Notes: generated by a model from the sequence alone, not told the origin. Numbered from the stretch's first letter, positions 34,269 through 42,556 are shown. The stretch: 63,099 nt of DNA from an uncultured Clostridia bacterium (GCA_944332995.1 CALVKR010000002.1:1-63099); one strand, 5' to 3'. Program-made: numbers and translations.

Positions 34269-35426
34269 ATGTCAAAAGGCAGTAAAATAAAAAAGAAAAA
34301 TTCAAAATCGGAGAAAGATAGCTCGTCGCTCGGCTCCGATTTTTCGGTTGTGGACGGCAAATCCACTTGCGATAAAGGTATGCCCGTCGGAGCGGAAAGC
34401 AATGAGCTTTTAGATACCGAAGCCAAAGCAGTAGCGGAGGAAAGTTTAATAATTAAAAGCACTTCTTTAAACGCTCGCTTTATTCATGAAAACGGCGCAA
34501 GTTGCGACTTGGACACCTGCGTCACAAACGGCAAAACATCTATTGCCGACGCTATGAAACAAAAAAACGATTCGGTATCCGTTGAGTTTTCGGATATATC
34601 TGTCAATACCGAGAGCAAAGACATTATAGAAAATATAAACTTTTCCCATTCCGAAAACTGCACAAATGAAAACTTATCGGAAGGCTTAAATGTCTTTTGC
34701 GGTATGGCAGAAAACGGCGATAACGTTGTAGAGACCTCGTTTAAAAGGGATAAAGGTTTAAACAAGATTGATAGCGCAGCCCAAAATGACGACAGCGACG
34801 GCGTAAACGAAGAAACCGTCGTCGAAAACCATAAATCCGTAAAGACTAAAAAGGCGGAATTTAAAAAGAAAAAAGAGAAAAAGCGCAACCTTTGGTGGCT
34901 TAAAATCACTATAATTTCCTTTTTGCTTGCCGCTTTTTTCAGCTTTATTTCCGACCTTACCTCATCTTTCGGAAATATCATCGTCATAGTGCTTTTGTTG
35001 GTGTTTTTGATACTCGGCTCGATTTTGTTTGACGGAATAGGAGTGGCGGTTACTTCCTGCGAGCTTGCTCCGCTCGTTGCCATGTCGGCAAGAAACGTTT
35101 ACGGAGCAAGAACGGCAATCAAACTCGTCAAAAACGCCGAAAAAGTCGCCAATATATGCAACGACGTCATAGGCGATATATTCGGTATCGTATCCGGCGG
35201 TTGCTCGATAGTTATCGTTCTGAAATTGATGACCATCTTTACCGACGCAAGCCAGCAGCTTATCACTATCATAATCTCCAGCATTGTTGGTGCGCTGACT
35301 ATCGGCGGTAAGGCAATGCTGAAAGAATCGGCAATAAAAAACAGCAAGGAATTCGTTATGTTCGTATCAAAAATCCTCGCCATTTTTTCAAAAGAGGAGC
35401 GCAGGATAAGAAAAAAACATAAATGA
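34269..35426 (+). CDS. oapA: OapA-like OLE-associated membrane protein with long hydrophilic N-terminus
   Basis: 385 residues. Residues 1-195 are hydrophilic, Ser/Asp/Glu/Asn-rich and probably disordered; residues 193-206 are strongly basic (KTKKAEFKKKKEKKR). Four hydrophobic helices follow at about 212-230, 236-255, 300-322 and 329-350, then a basic tail (RRIRKKHK). Between helices 2 and 3 is AVTSCELAPLVAMSARN with a helical KLVKNAEKVANICNDVIGD. Asp299 and Asp303 form an i,i+4 pair, which I equate with the Asp104/Asp108 pair altered in a studied Bacillus halodurans OapA mutant (recalled from the literature). OapA binds OLE RNA at the membrane; here the gene begins 15 nt after the RNA with TTGGAG as ribosome site. 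Known OapA is about half this length, so the N-terminal half is the novelty. Confidence 0.8.
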   Translation: MSKGSKIKKKNSKSEKDSSSLGSDFSVVDGKSTCDKGMPVGAESNELLDTEAKAVAEESLIIKSTSLNARFIHENGASCDLDTCVTNGKTSIADAMKQKNDSVSVEFSDISVNTESKDIIENINFSHSENCTNENLSEGLNVFCGMAENGDNVVETSFKRDKGLNKIDSAAQNDDSDGVNEETVVENHKSVKTKKAEFKKKKEKKRNLWWLKITIISFLLAAFFSFISDLTSSFGNIIVIVLLLVFLILGSILFDGIGVAVTSCELAPLVAMSARNVYGARTAIKLVKNAEKVANICNDVIGDIFGIVSGGCSIVIVLKLMTIFTDASQQLITIIISSIVGALTIGGKAMLKESAIKNSKEFVMFVSKILAIFSKEERRIRKKHK

Positions 35427-35526
35427 TAAATCGACAAAAAAAAATAATGCTTGTTTAATATAATATAAAAATCTATAATTAAATTAACGTTATAAACTTA
35501 CAAAAAACAGATAACTAAGGCGGAAA

Positions 35527-37095
35527 ATGAGTTTATCGCTTGACCTTAAAAAATTAAAAAAATACGACGTTTCTTCTTTAAATAATCTTTGCGAGGATAT
35601 CCGAAAAGATATTATTTCGGCTGTTGGCGTCAACGGAGGGCATCTTGCGTCCAATCTCGGAGCGGTGGAGCTTACCGTTGCTCTCGACTACGTTTTCGAC
35701 TGTCCCAACGACAAAATCATCTTCGATGTCGGGCATCAATGTTATGCACACAAAATACTTACCGGGCGTTCACTTGACAACCTGAGGAAGTCAAACGGCG
35801 TTTCAGGCTTTCCGAAATGCGAGGAGAGTGAGTTTGACTGTTTCAACACGGGGCACGCCAGCACGGCGCTATCCGTCGCTTGCGGTTTTATGCGGGCAAA
35901 TATATTGAACAACACGCAAAATAAAATTATTACCGTTATAGGTGACGGCTCGTTCGGGGGCGGAGAGGCTTTTGAGGCGCTCGACGATATGTCGTCTATT
36001 AAAAGCGGTTGTCTTATCGTTTTAAACGACAATGAATACACGATAGACAAAACTAAAGGCTCCATATTGTCGTCCGAAGATAATTTAAAAAACTATTTAA
36101 AGGCGCTCGATATCGAATATATGGGTTCGGCGGACGGACACGACGTTGCCAATCTCGTCGATATCTTCAGCAAAGCGTATAGCGCCGATAAATGCAGGCT
36201 TATAAGAGTTGTTACAAAAAAAGGTTTCGGTTTCGAGTGTGCGCCGACAAAATCTCACAGCGTATCCAATGCCGTCACAAAGACTTTTGGCGCCTTGGCA
36301 GGCGAGGAGCTTTCCGACATATTGCTCATAGACAAAAAAGCTGTGTTTATCACTGCGGCAATGGGCTCGTCGTTCGGTATCGATAAATTTATAAAATTTG
36401 CTCCCGAACGTTTTATCGACGTAGGCATTTGCGAACAGCACGCCGTAACGCTTGCGGCGGCAATGGCAAAAGAGGGACTAAGACCGTACGTCGGCATTTA
36501 TTCGTCTTTTTTGCAGAGGGCATACGACCAGATACTGTCCGACGTGTCGCTTCAAAATCTGCCCGTTACGTTTTTGATAGACCGCTCGGGGCTTGTAGAC
36601 GGCGACGGCGAAACTCATCAGGGAATATACGATATCGACTTTTTGATAAACATACCAAATATGCGGCTCTTTTCCGCATGCGATAAGTCGGAATTTTTAA
36701 AAGCCGTAAAAGAAAACACAAATTCGCCCAAAGCTATAAGATTTTCTAAATACTGCCTTGGCAGACTCGACAATGAGCAACACGGCAAAAAGGTCAGAAT
36801 TTACGCAACAAGCTCCGTTCTTAAAAAATTTGCCTTATCCCTGGCGAAGGAAGCGGACGCAGACGTCTTTTCCGCATACGATTTAAATGCGCCTTTAGAC
36901 GATAGCTACCTAAACGTCGTTATAGAAGATTCCGTCGGGGGAAGCTATTTTAAATCGCTCGGCTTAAAGCACGCCCTCGGCTACCATGTTATAAAACCTC
37001 TGTATCGACAGGCTGAAATCGACGAGTTGATTGCAGTAAACTTCGACAAAAACAAAATTTTATTTGACATTGGCAAGTTAAAAGGCAAAATTTAA
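35527..37095 (+). CDS. dxs: 1-deoxy-D-xylulose-5-phosphate synthase, short form
   Basis: 522 residues against about 620 in typical DXS. The TPP domain has GGHLASNLGAVELTVALDYVF, FDVGHQCYAHKILTGR and GDGSFGGGEAFEALDD with NDNEYTIDKTKGS. The Pyr domain has VGICEQHAVTLAAAMAKEGLRPYV (catalytic Glu) and DRSGLVDGDGETHQGIYDI. The stretch between the TPP motif and GSADGHDV is far shorter than normal, so most of the roughly 80-residue segment there is gone, and the C-terminal transketolase domain is trimmed. Active-site residues remain, so it should still join pyruvate and glyceraldehyde 3-phosphate, the first step of the MEP isoprenoid pathway. AAGGCGG precedes the ATG. xseA, xseB and ispA, common upstream partners, are not here; the OLE-oapA unit stands in their place. 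Confidence 0.88.
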   Translation: MSLSLDLKKLKKYDVSSLNNLCEDIRKDIISAVGVNGGHLASNLGAVELTVALDYVFDCPNDKIIFDVGHQCYAHKILTGRSLDNLRKSNGVSGFPKCEESEFDCFNTGHASTALSVACGFMRANILNNTQNKIITVIGDGSFGGGEAFEALDDMSSIKSGCLIVLNDNEYTIDKTKGSILSSEDNLKNYLKALDIEYMGSADGHDVANLVDIFSKAYSADKCRLIRVVTKKGFGFECAPTKSHSVSNAVTKTFGALAGEELSDILLIDKKAVFITAAMGSSFGIDKFIKFAPERFIDVGICEQHAVTLAAAMAKEGLRPYVGIYSSFLQRAYDQILSDVSLQNLPVTFLIDRSGLVDGDGETHQGIYDIDFLINIPNMRLFSACDKSEFLKAVKENTNSPKAIRFSKYCLGRLDNEQHGKKVRIYATSSVLKKFALSLAKEADADVFSAYDLNAPLDDSYLNVVIEDSVGGSYFKSLGLKHALGYHVIKPLYRQAEIDELIAVNFDKNKILFDIGKLKGKI

Positions 37096-37160
37096 ACTAA
37101 TGACAAATAAAACACATTTTGGTCAAGCGGTCGATTTGGTCAAACCATCGAATTTATGAT

Positions 37161-37877
37161 ATGAGATTAGACAGCTTAATAACTGAAAAATTCAATTTAA
37201 AATCAAGAACATACGCCAGCCGTCTTATAAAAGACGGTTTTGTCAAAGTCAACAATAAAACCGTCTTGCAACCGTCAAAAGAGGTTGACGGAACGGAAGA
37301 TTTTGAGATTTTGAAAGAAGAATCTTTTGCCTCGTTCGGGGGTGAAAAACTAAAAAAAGCGATTGAACAATTCGGCATATCGGTTGCCGACAAATACTGC
37401 GTAGACGTAGGCTGTTCAAACGGAGGATTTACCGACTGTCTGTTAAAAGAAGGAGCAAAAAAAATTCTTGCCGTGGACGTAGGGGAATGCGCTCTGCCCA
37501 AAGAAATTTTATCAAACGGTAAGGTTGAATTTTTGAAATTCAACGCAAGAAATTTATCGCTTGAACAAACGAAAACGCCTGCCGATTTTGTGTGCCTCGA
37601 CTGCTCTTTTATTTCTTTAAAACTATTGCTAAAGCCTGTCTGCGACGTTTTAAAGTCGGAGGGTGAGGCGGTAGTTTTGATAAAGCCTCAGTTTGAGGTC
37701 GGCAAAAAGGCACTGTCAAAAAACGGCATTGTGACCGACAGAAAAGCGGAACGGGAAGCGGTAAATTCAATAAAGGACTTTGCCGTAAACTTAGGTTTTA
37801 TCGTATGCGGTATAGCGACGTCGCCCAAAAAAGAAGAAGATAAAAATACCGAATATCTTTTATATTTAAAAAAATAA
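37161..37877 (+). CDS. tlyA: TlyA-family rRNA 2'-O-methyltransferase
   Basis: A 238-residue protein with an N-terminal S4 RNA-binding domain (MRLDSLITEKFNLKSRTYASRLIKDGFVKVN) and a FtsJ-like SAM domain with CVDVGCSNGGFTDCLLKEGAKKILAVDVG (motif I, about 78-106), LDCSFISLKLLL and LIKPQFEVGKKAL. TlyA adds 2'-O-methyl groups to 16S and/or 23S rRNA cytidines; loss gives capreomycin resistance in mycobacteria. The frame extends upstream to 37119, but the ATG at 37161 matches the usual start of the family. No ribosome site is evident. It follows dxs by 65 nt as in most Firmicutes; in this genome a tandem-repeat spacer and an inverted gene separate it from nadK. Confidence 0.92.
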   Translation: MRLDSLITEKFNLKSRTYASRLIKDGFVKVNNKTVLQPSKEVDGTEDFEILKEESFASFGGEKLKKAIEQFGISVADKYCVDVGCSNGGFTDCLLKEGAKKILAVDVGECALPKEILSNGKVEFLKFNARNLSLEQTKTPADFVCLDCSFISLKLLLKPVCDVLKSEGEAVVLIKPQFEVGKKALSKNGIVTDRKAEREAVNSIKDFAVNLGFIVCGIATSPKKEEDKNTEYLLYLKK

Positions 37878-37891
37878 TTTGCCGGTGATAA

Positions 37892-38024
37892 GCTAATTTG
37901 TATTTATAAAGCTAATTTGCATTTGTAAAGGTTATTTATAATTGTAAAATCATTTTGTATTTATAAAACCATTTTATAATCGTAAAACCATTTTATATTT
38001 GTAAAATTTAATTGTATTGTAAAA
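37892..38024. repeat. 19-bp tandem array after tlyA, about 7 copies
   Basis: Units start at 37892, 37911, 37930, 37949, 37968, 37987 and 38006, each exactly 19 bp until the last. Consensus is near ACCATTTTGTATTTGTAAA; neighbouring copies are most alike, as expected from stepwise duplication. It begins 15 bp after the tlyA stop. The unit is unrelated to the 17-bp unit at 23089. No spacers and no cas genes, so not a CRISPR. Confidence 0.85.
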
Positions 38025-38070
38025 ATTTGTAATAGAAAAAGCAATTTGCGGCTGAATAGATAACCGTTTT

Positions 38071-38106
38071 ATAATAAAATAACCGCTTTGCATGCAAAAC
38101 GGTTAT
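38071..38106 (-). terminator. Candidate terminator of the minus-strand zinc-ribbon gene
   Basis: Stem ATAACCG / CGGTTAT enclosing TTTTGCATGCAAAG (minus strand), followed by TTTATTAT. The inner TTTGCATGCAAA is itself palindromic. It lies 62 bp past the stop at 38168. Confidence 0.5.
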
Positions 38107-38167
38107 GATATAAAAATGCAAAAATATGCCTCATTTATTTAAAGGCGCATTCGTTATGCTTCTTTAA

Positions 38168-38692
38168 TTATTTTTCGGTTATGTTTTCGGCTGTCAGAAT
38201 GTTGCCGCAATACGGGCATTTTCCGCCTCTGCCGTTAAACTCGACAAGCGCTCCGCAAAAAACGCACTTTGCCGCTTTTTTATAACTCTCGACAGAAGAA
38301 TAGAAATCGTCGTTGTAAATAAGGGCGGTGTAGTCCTTGTTAAATAAAAGTCCTTTGAGTGCGCCTTTTTCGATAGCTTTCGATATCTCGCCAACCATCA
38401 ACTTGTGATTCATATTATACATTCTGCAAAGCGCCGCTATATCGTATACTTTGTCCACCTCGATACTGCGAACAATGGCAAGTCTTTTTGATTTGCCTGC
38501 ATATCCTACCCAGCTTATGGGGGTGCCGTAAAATCCGAGAACGGTCATAACTATTCCGAATCCCATCATAATCCTATACAGACCGCCGTTGATGGCGCCG
38601 ACTATTATCATGGGGACACCGGCAACCAAAAACACGGACAGTATAACCGAAAGTATAAATGCTTTACGTTTGCTCTTTACAATTGCTTCCAT
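38168..38692 (-). CDS. Membrane protein with C-terminal zinc ribbon
   Basis: 174 residues. Two hydrophobic helices near the N-terminus (FILSVILSVFLVAGVPMIIVG, about 12-32, and IMMGFGIVMTVLGFYGTPI, about 41-60) are followed by a helical soluble part (about 70-135) with VDKVYDIAALCRMYNMNHKLMVGEISKAIEKGALKG, which looks like a small PCI or winged-helix-like module. The C-terminus has CVFCG and CPYCG, a rubredoxin-like zinc ribbon. GGTGGAG stands 3 nt before the ATG. It is a lone gene set against the direction of its neighbours, inserted between tlyA and nadK, which are normally adjacent. I do not recognise a specific family; cytosolic ribbon and two-helix anchor suggest a membrane-tethered regulator or assembly factor. 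Confidence 0.75.
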   Translation of the reverse strand: MEAIVKSKRKAFILSVILSVFLVAGVPMIIVGAINGGLYRIMMGFGIVMTVLGFYGTPISWVGYAGKSKRLAIVRSIEVDKVYDIAALCRMYNMNHKLMVGEISKAIEKGALKGLLFNKDYTALIYNDDFYSSVESYKKAAKCVFCGALVEFNGRGGKCPYCGNILTAENITEK

Positions 38693-38759
38693 ATCTCCAC
38701 CCGAAATAATATTAAAATAATTCGCCCCTAATTATCGGACGGATTATTTCTTATTTCAA

Positions 38760-38789
38760 ATTGTAAACTATTAAGAGGCTGTTTGTCAA
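38760..38789 (-). promoter_or_regulatory. Promoter of the zinc-ribbon membrane protein gene
   Basis: Minus strand TTGACA (38789-38784), 18-bp spacer, TACAAT (38765-38760), about 67 bp before the ATG at 38692. Between here and 39182 the sequence is about 80 percent A+T and holds nothing else I can name. Confidence 0.6.
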
Positions 38790-39182
38790 TAGTGCATTAT
38801 CGCCTATCTGAAGTTATTTAACTTCAAATTGTTTTAACATTCTTTAAAGTTTTATAAAATTTTACTGCCGCAAAATAAGATAAAATTTTATTGACTTTGG
38901 CAATTTTCATATATTTACGACAGTGGCGATTTTCAGATATGTTTTTTTGAACTAAACGCATAACATTTTATCCTATCAGGGTAAAGACCTTATGCTTTTT
39001 ATTGTTGTTAATTTACGTTCTCTAAATTTAATCGAGGTATAAATTGTATACATATTTATATTTATGCAATTTTTCAGTTAAATTTTTATAAATATTCATA
39101 TTTTTATGCATTTTATAAAAATATTCAAATAAAGTTTACCTCATTAATAATATAAATTATTTGTATAAAATTAAAAAAAGAC

Positions 39183-39211
39183 TTGAAAAAAACGCCGTTA
39201 TAGACTATATT
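39183..39211 (+). promoter_or_regulatory. Promoter of nadK-argR-recN
   Basis: TTGAAA (39183-39188), 17-bp spacer, TATATT (39206-39211). Start expected near 39218, so the leader before the nadK ATG is only about 16 nt and has no ribosome site. No ARG-box-like palindrome was identified. Confidence 0.7.
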
Positions 39212-39233
39212 ATATCTATATACACATACGCTT

Positions 39234-40025
39234 ATGAAAATTGCTTTTTATTATAGAAATAAAGATGCGGAGAGAAAGTGCAGAGAGTTTTCAGAACAAT
39301 TCGATTCCTGTGAAATAATAACGGGCGTCGACAATCTTGACAACTTGAAAAATTTTGACGCCGTTACGGTTTTCGGCGGGGACGGAACAGTTCTCGAAGT
39401 TGCGCCTTTTGCCGCAAAATACGACTTGCCCGTTTTATGCGTAAATCAGGGAAATCTCGGTTTTTTATCAGAACTGAAAGACAACCCCTCTCCAAGCGAC
39501 GCAAAGGCAATTTTGGAGCAAAATAATATTTCCGAAAAAATGCTGCTTTCCGTCAAAATCAAAGGAGAAGAATATCTTGCATTAAACGAAGTGGTGTTAA
39601 AATCGGACATATCGAAGCCCGTATATATTTCGGCTAAAATCAACGGCGAATTTTTCGACGAATACCGTGCCGACGGCATTATCGTTTGCACTCCGACAGG
39701 CTCGACGGCTTATGCGCTGTCAGCAGGCGGTCCGATAATTTCGCCCGAGGTGGACGCTTTTTCAATCATTCCCGTTTGTCCTCATTCGCTTCATTCCCGT
39801 CCTTTGGTAGTTCCTTCGGCAGACGGTATTACTCTCTCGGGCATAAGAAAAGAGGATAAAATCTGCGCTATCGTTGACGGCAGATTCGTTGCGGAAATCG
39901 ACGGAAATTGCACCGTGTCCGTTTCAAAATCACAATATAAGGTCAAATTTTTTACCGACGTTCAAAATTGCTTCTTTAAAAAATTGAGAGCTAAAATGAA
40001 CAGGTGGGGGGTAACAAAAGACTAA
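39234..40025 (+). CDS. nadK: NAD kinase
   Basis: A 263-residue NAD kinase making NADP+ from NAD+ with ATP or polyphosphate. The first lobe has VFGGDGTVLEVAPFAA (GGDG motif, about 44-59) and CVNQGNLGFLSEL (about 72-84). The second has the NAD site NEVVLKSDIS, YRADGIIVCTPTGSTAYALSAGGPI (about 143-167) and later SVSKSQYKVKF. Length and motifs are standard. The stop overlaps the argR ATG by one base. No ribosome site is visible, and the predicted leader is very short. nadK-argR-recN behind tlyA is the normal order in Firmicutes. Confidence 0.95.
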   Translation: MKIAFYYRNKDAERKCREFSEQFDSCEIITGVDNLDNLKNFDAVTVFGGDGTVLEVAPFAAKYDLPVLCVNQGNLGFLSELKDNPSPSDAKAILEQNNISEKMLLSVKIKGEEYLALNEVVLKSDISKPVYISAKINGEFFDEYRADGIIVCTPTGSTAYALSAGGPIISPEVDAFSIIPVCPHSLHSRPLVVPSADGITLSGIRKEDKICAIVDGRFVAEIDGNCTVSVSKSQYKVKFFTDVQNCFFKKLRAKMNRWGVTKD

Positions 40026-40483
40026 TGTCAAGAAATCAGAGACAACTTAAAATTTTGGAAATCATTTCCAAAAGCGATATCGACAAGCAGGAAGTTTTGG
40101 TCGAAAAACTTATCGAGGAAGGCTTCAGCGTTACTCAGGCGACAATATCGAGAGATATCAGAGATATGGGCATTATCAAAACTCTTACCGCCGACGGCAA
40201 GGGTTACAGATACGTTTCGCAAAAAGCCACCGAGGAAGAACGCAGCTCGGATAAATTTCACAAGCTGTTTAAAAGCTCCGTGCTGTCCATCGCTTCAAGC
40301 GAAAATATTATCGTGGTGAAAACCGAGAGCGGTGCGGCAAGTTCGGCAGCGGCTCTTATCGACAGACTTTCCTTTGAAGAAGTTTTGGGAGTCGTCGCAG
40401 GGGACGATACCATTTTTATTGTTGTCTCGTCCAAAGAAAAAACCCCCGTTGCAATACAGAAGTTAGAGGCTTTGATGAACTGA
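40025..40483 (+). CDS. argR: Arginine repressor
   Basis: A 152-residue ArgR. The N-terminal winged helix (about 1-70) includes MSRNQRQLKILEII and VTQATISRDIRDMGIIK, the recognition helix. The C-terminal oligomerisation and arginine-binding domain (about 80-152) has the VGVVAGDDTIFIVV-like end with the two Asp that bind arginine (GVVAGDDTIFIVV). As an arginine-bound hexamer it represses arginine biosynthesis genes. The ATG at 40025 matches the family start; the longer frame to 40004 lies inside nadK. It overlaps recN by one base, a tight three-gene operon. Confidence 0.94.
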   Translation: MSRNQRQLKILEIISKSDIDKQEVLVEKLIEEGFSVTQATISRDIRDMGIIKTLTADGKGYRYVSQKATEEERSSDKFHKLFKSSVLSIASSENIIVVKTESGAASSAAALIDRLSFEEVLGVVAGDDTIFIVVSSKEKTPVAIQKLEALMN

Positions 40484-42174
40484 TGATTGACTCTTTACAC
40501 GTAGAAAACATAGCCCTTATAGAAAACCTTACGCTCAATTTTTACAAGGGATTAAATATTTTAAGCGGCGAAACAGGTGCAGGAAAATCCATTTTGATAG
40601 ATTCGCTCAATTTTGTTTTGGGGGAACGTGCGGATAAATCCCTCATCAGATTCGGTGCGGATTATGCGCTTGTCGAAGCGGTTTTTTGCGATTATCAAAA
40701 CGAAAAAGTTTTAAAATATTTAGAAGATATCGACGTCGAAGCTGACGATGTCCTCATTTTAAAGCGCAAAATGTCAACCTCCGACAAAAACGAATGTCGC
40801 ATTAACGGTAAAACCGTTACGCTTGGCATGTTAAAGGGGCTCACGTCGCTTTTGTGCGACATTCACGGTCAGCACGAGCATCAATCTCTTTTAAACGTAA
40901 AGTCGCATATCGAGCTTTTAGACAGCTTCGGTGCTAAAGAGCTTGCGTCGCTTAAAGAAAAAGTCAAAGAAGACTACGCCGAGTTTTCCAAATTGAGATC
41001 ACGCCTTTCAAAATTCGGCGACGGCGACGAAAGATTCCGCCGTATTGATATATTAAAATATCAGATAGAAGAAATCGAGAAAGCGGACGTAAAAGAGGGT
41101 GAAGAAGATGAACTCCTCGAAAAACGCAAAAAAATACGCAATATTGAAAAACTTCAAACCGCATACGTTGAGGCGTTAAACCTTTTGGACGGCAACGTGT
41201 CGACGGTGGCAAATCTTAAAAACGCTCAAAACTATCTTTTGTCGATAAGCTCGTACGAGGGAGAAATCGCACCCATTTGCGACAGGCTGGACAGCGCCGT
41301 CATCGAATTAAAGGATATCGTTTCGTCCGTCGAGGATTTGAAAGACAAACTCGACTTTGACGCAAAAGAAGCGGATATGGTCGACGAAAGACTTGACCTT
41401 ATAAGAATGATTTTCCGTAAATACGGAGGAAACTACTGTGAACTTGTCAAATTTCACGAAAAGGCAAAAAAGGAATTTGACGAGCTTTCCAACGCCGACG
41501 AACTCGTTGCACAGCTAAAAATTGAATATGACTTAGCCGTCAAATCTCTCAGCGCAAACCTTGACGAACTGACTGCCAAAAGAAAGGGTATTGCAAAAGA
41601 TTTTGAAAATAAAATCGTAACCGAACTCAGTGACCTCGGTATGAAGGGCACCACCTTCGTAGTCGAATTTAAACCTGTAGCTGACCGACTGTCTTTTGCT
41701 ACGGCAAACGGAGCGGACGATATCGAATTTTTGATTTCTCCCAATAAGGGCGAGCCGTTAAAGCCTTTGCAAAAAATAATATCGGGCGGCGAAATGTCAA
41801 GATTTATGCTCGCCTTAAAAAATATCGTTTCAAAAATCGATAGGATACAGACAATGGTATTTGACGAAATCGACACGGGAATATCCGGACATATTGCCGA
41901 AGTAGTGGCGCAAAAGCTGTGCAATATTTCAAGAGAAAAGCAGGTTTTGGCGGTAACGCACTTGCCACAGCTCGCTTCCATGGCGGATACGCATTTTAAA
42001 ATCGAAAAATACGTCAAAGACGAAAAGACATATACCTCGCTTACCAAGCTCGACGATTCCACGTCGGAACTTGCAAGGCTTATCGGCGGAGCAGAATACA
42101 GCGATTTTGCCACTCTGCACGCAAAAGAGATGAAAACTTGGGCAAACAATTATAAAAAAGGCTTGAAAATATAA
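40483..42174 (+). CDS. recN: DNA repair protein RecN
   Basis: A 563-residue SMC-like repair ATPase. The N-terminal lobe has MIDSLHVENIALIENLTLNF and GETGAGKSILIDSL (Walker A, about 29-42), plus DIHGQHEHQSLLN, the RecN hallmark. Two coiled-coil arms (about 150-360) flank a short hinge. The C-terminal lobe has ISGGEMSRFMLALK (signature) and VFDEIDTGISG (Walker B), ending with VTHLPQLASMADTHF. RecN acts early in double-strand-break repair. It overlaps argR by one base. Its stop codon lies inside the loop of the terminator that ends the operon. spoIVB and spo0A, which follow recN in many sporulating Clostridia, do not follow here. Confidence 0.95.
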   Translation: MIDSLHVENIALIENLTLNFYKGLNILSGETGAGKSILIDSLNFVLGERADKSLIRFGADYALVEAVFCDYQNEKVLKYLEDIDVEADDVLILKRKMSTSDKNECRINGKTVTLGMLKGLTSLLCDIHGQHEHQSLLNVKSHIELLDSFGAKELASLKEKVKEDYAEFSKLRSRLSKFGDGDERFRRIDILKYQIEEIEKADVKEGEEDELLEKRKKIRNIEKLQTAYVEALNLLDGNVSTVANLKNAQNYLLSISSYEGEIAPICDRLDSAVIELKDIVSSVEDLKDKLDFDAKEADMVDERLDLIRMIFRKYGGNYCELVKFHEKAKKEFDELSNADELVAQLKIEYDLAVKSLSANLDELTAKRKGIAKDFENKIVTELSDLGMKGTTFVVEFKPVADRLSFATANGADDIEFLISPNKGEPLKPLQKIISGGEMSRFMLALKNIVSKIDRIQTMVFDEIDTGISGHIAEVVAQKLCNISREKQVLAVTHLPQLASMADTHFKIEKYVKDEKTYTSLTKLDDSTSELARLIGGAEYSDFATLHAKEMKTWANNYKKGLKI

Positions 42175-42189
42175 TACTCAGGCCTTTTT
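42155..42189 (+). terminator. Terminator overlapping the recN stop
   Basis: A 12-bp stem, AAAAAGGCTTGA (42155-42166) with TCAGGCCTTTTT (42178-42189), one G-U pair, with the recN TAA in the loop and T-rich sequence after it. The terminator therefore begins within the last four codons of recN. Confidence 0.8.
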
Positions 42190-42204
42190 ATATATGTTTT
42201 ATAA

Positions 42205-42300
42205 AGCTATTTTATTTGTTTTCATACATTTATTTTATTGTTTTCATACAGTTACTGATTGTTTACACAGGTTATTATTTGATAAATGCTATTCAATTTT
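42205..42300. repeat. Degenerate tandem repeat after recN
   Basis: Copies of about 20-23 bp, TTATTTTATTGTTTTCATACAG type, recur three to four times with growing divergence (TTTTCATAC occurs twice, then TTTACACAG). It resembles the better-preserved arrays elsewhere in the window in position (just after a gene) and AT content. The rest up to 42527 is AT-rich with no gene seen. Confidence 0.45.
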
Positions 42301-42527
42301 TTGATTGTTATTATACGGTTGTTTAATTTTTTTATTGTTTTTTATCCGCTCTACTTATATGGCAATGGCTATCATTATCGACAGCTTTTGAATAATATAT
42401 TTTATATTTAATCCGTGTAATGCTCAAAGCTTGATACATCTGCAATTTAACGGTTTAATTCCACTCCTTGGCATAGGAGAGATAAAACAGGGGAACAAAC
42501 AAATTTTACTTATTTGCCGATAAATTA

Positions 42528-42556
42528 TTGTAAAAAAATTTTTTTTAAGATATAAT
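42528..42556 (+). promoter_or_regulatory. Promoter of rnpB
   Basis: TTGTAA (42528-42533), 17-bp spacer, TATAAT (42551-42556). Start predicted at about 42563, exactly the 5' end of the P1 helix of RNase P RNA. Confidence 0.8.

Noticed and set aside
33838..34290. Several 60-codon frames inside the OLE-like RNA
   Set aside because: No ribosome sites, on both strands and mutually overlapping; terminal pairing and promoter favour a structured RNA.
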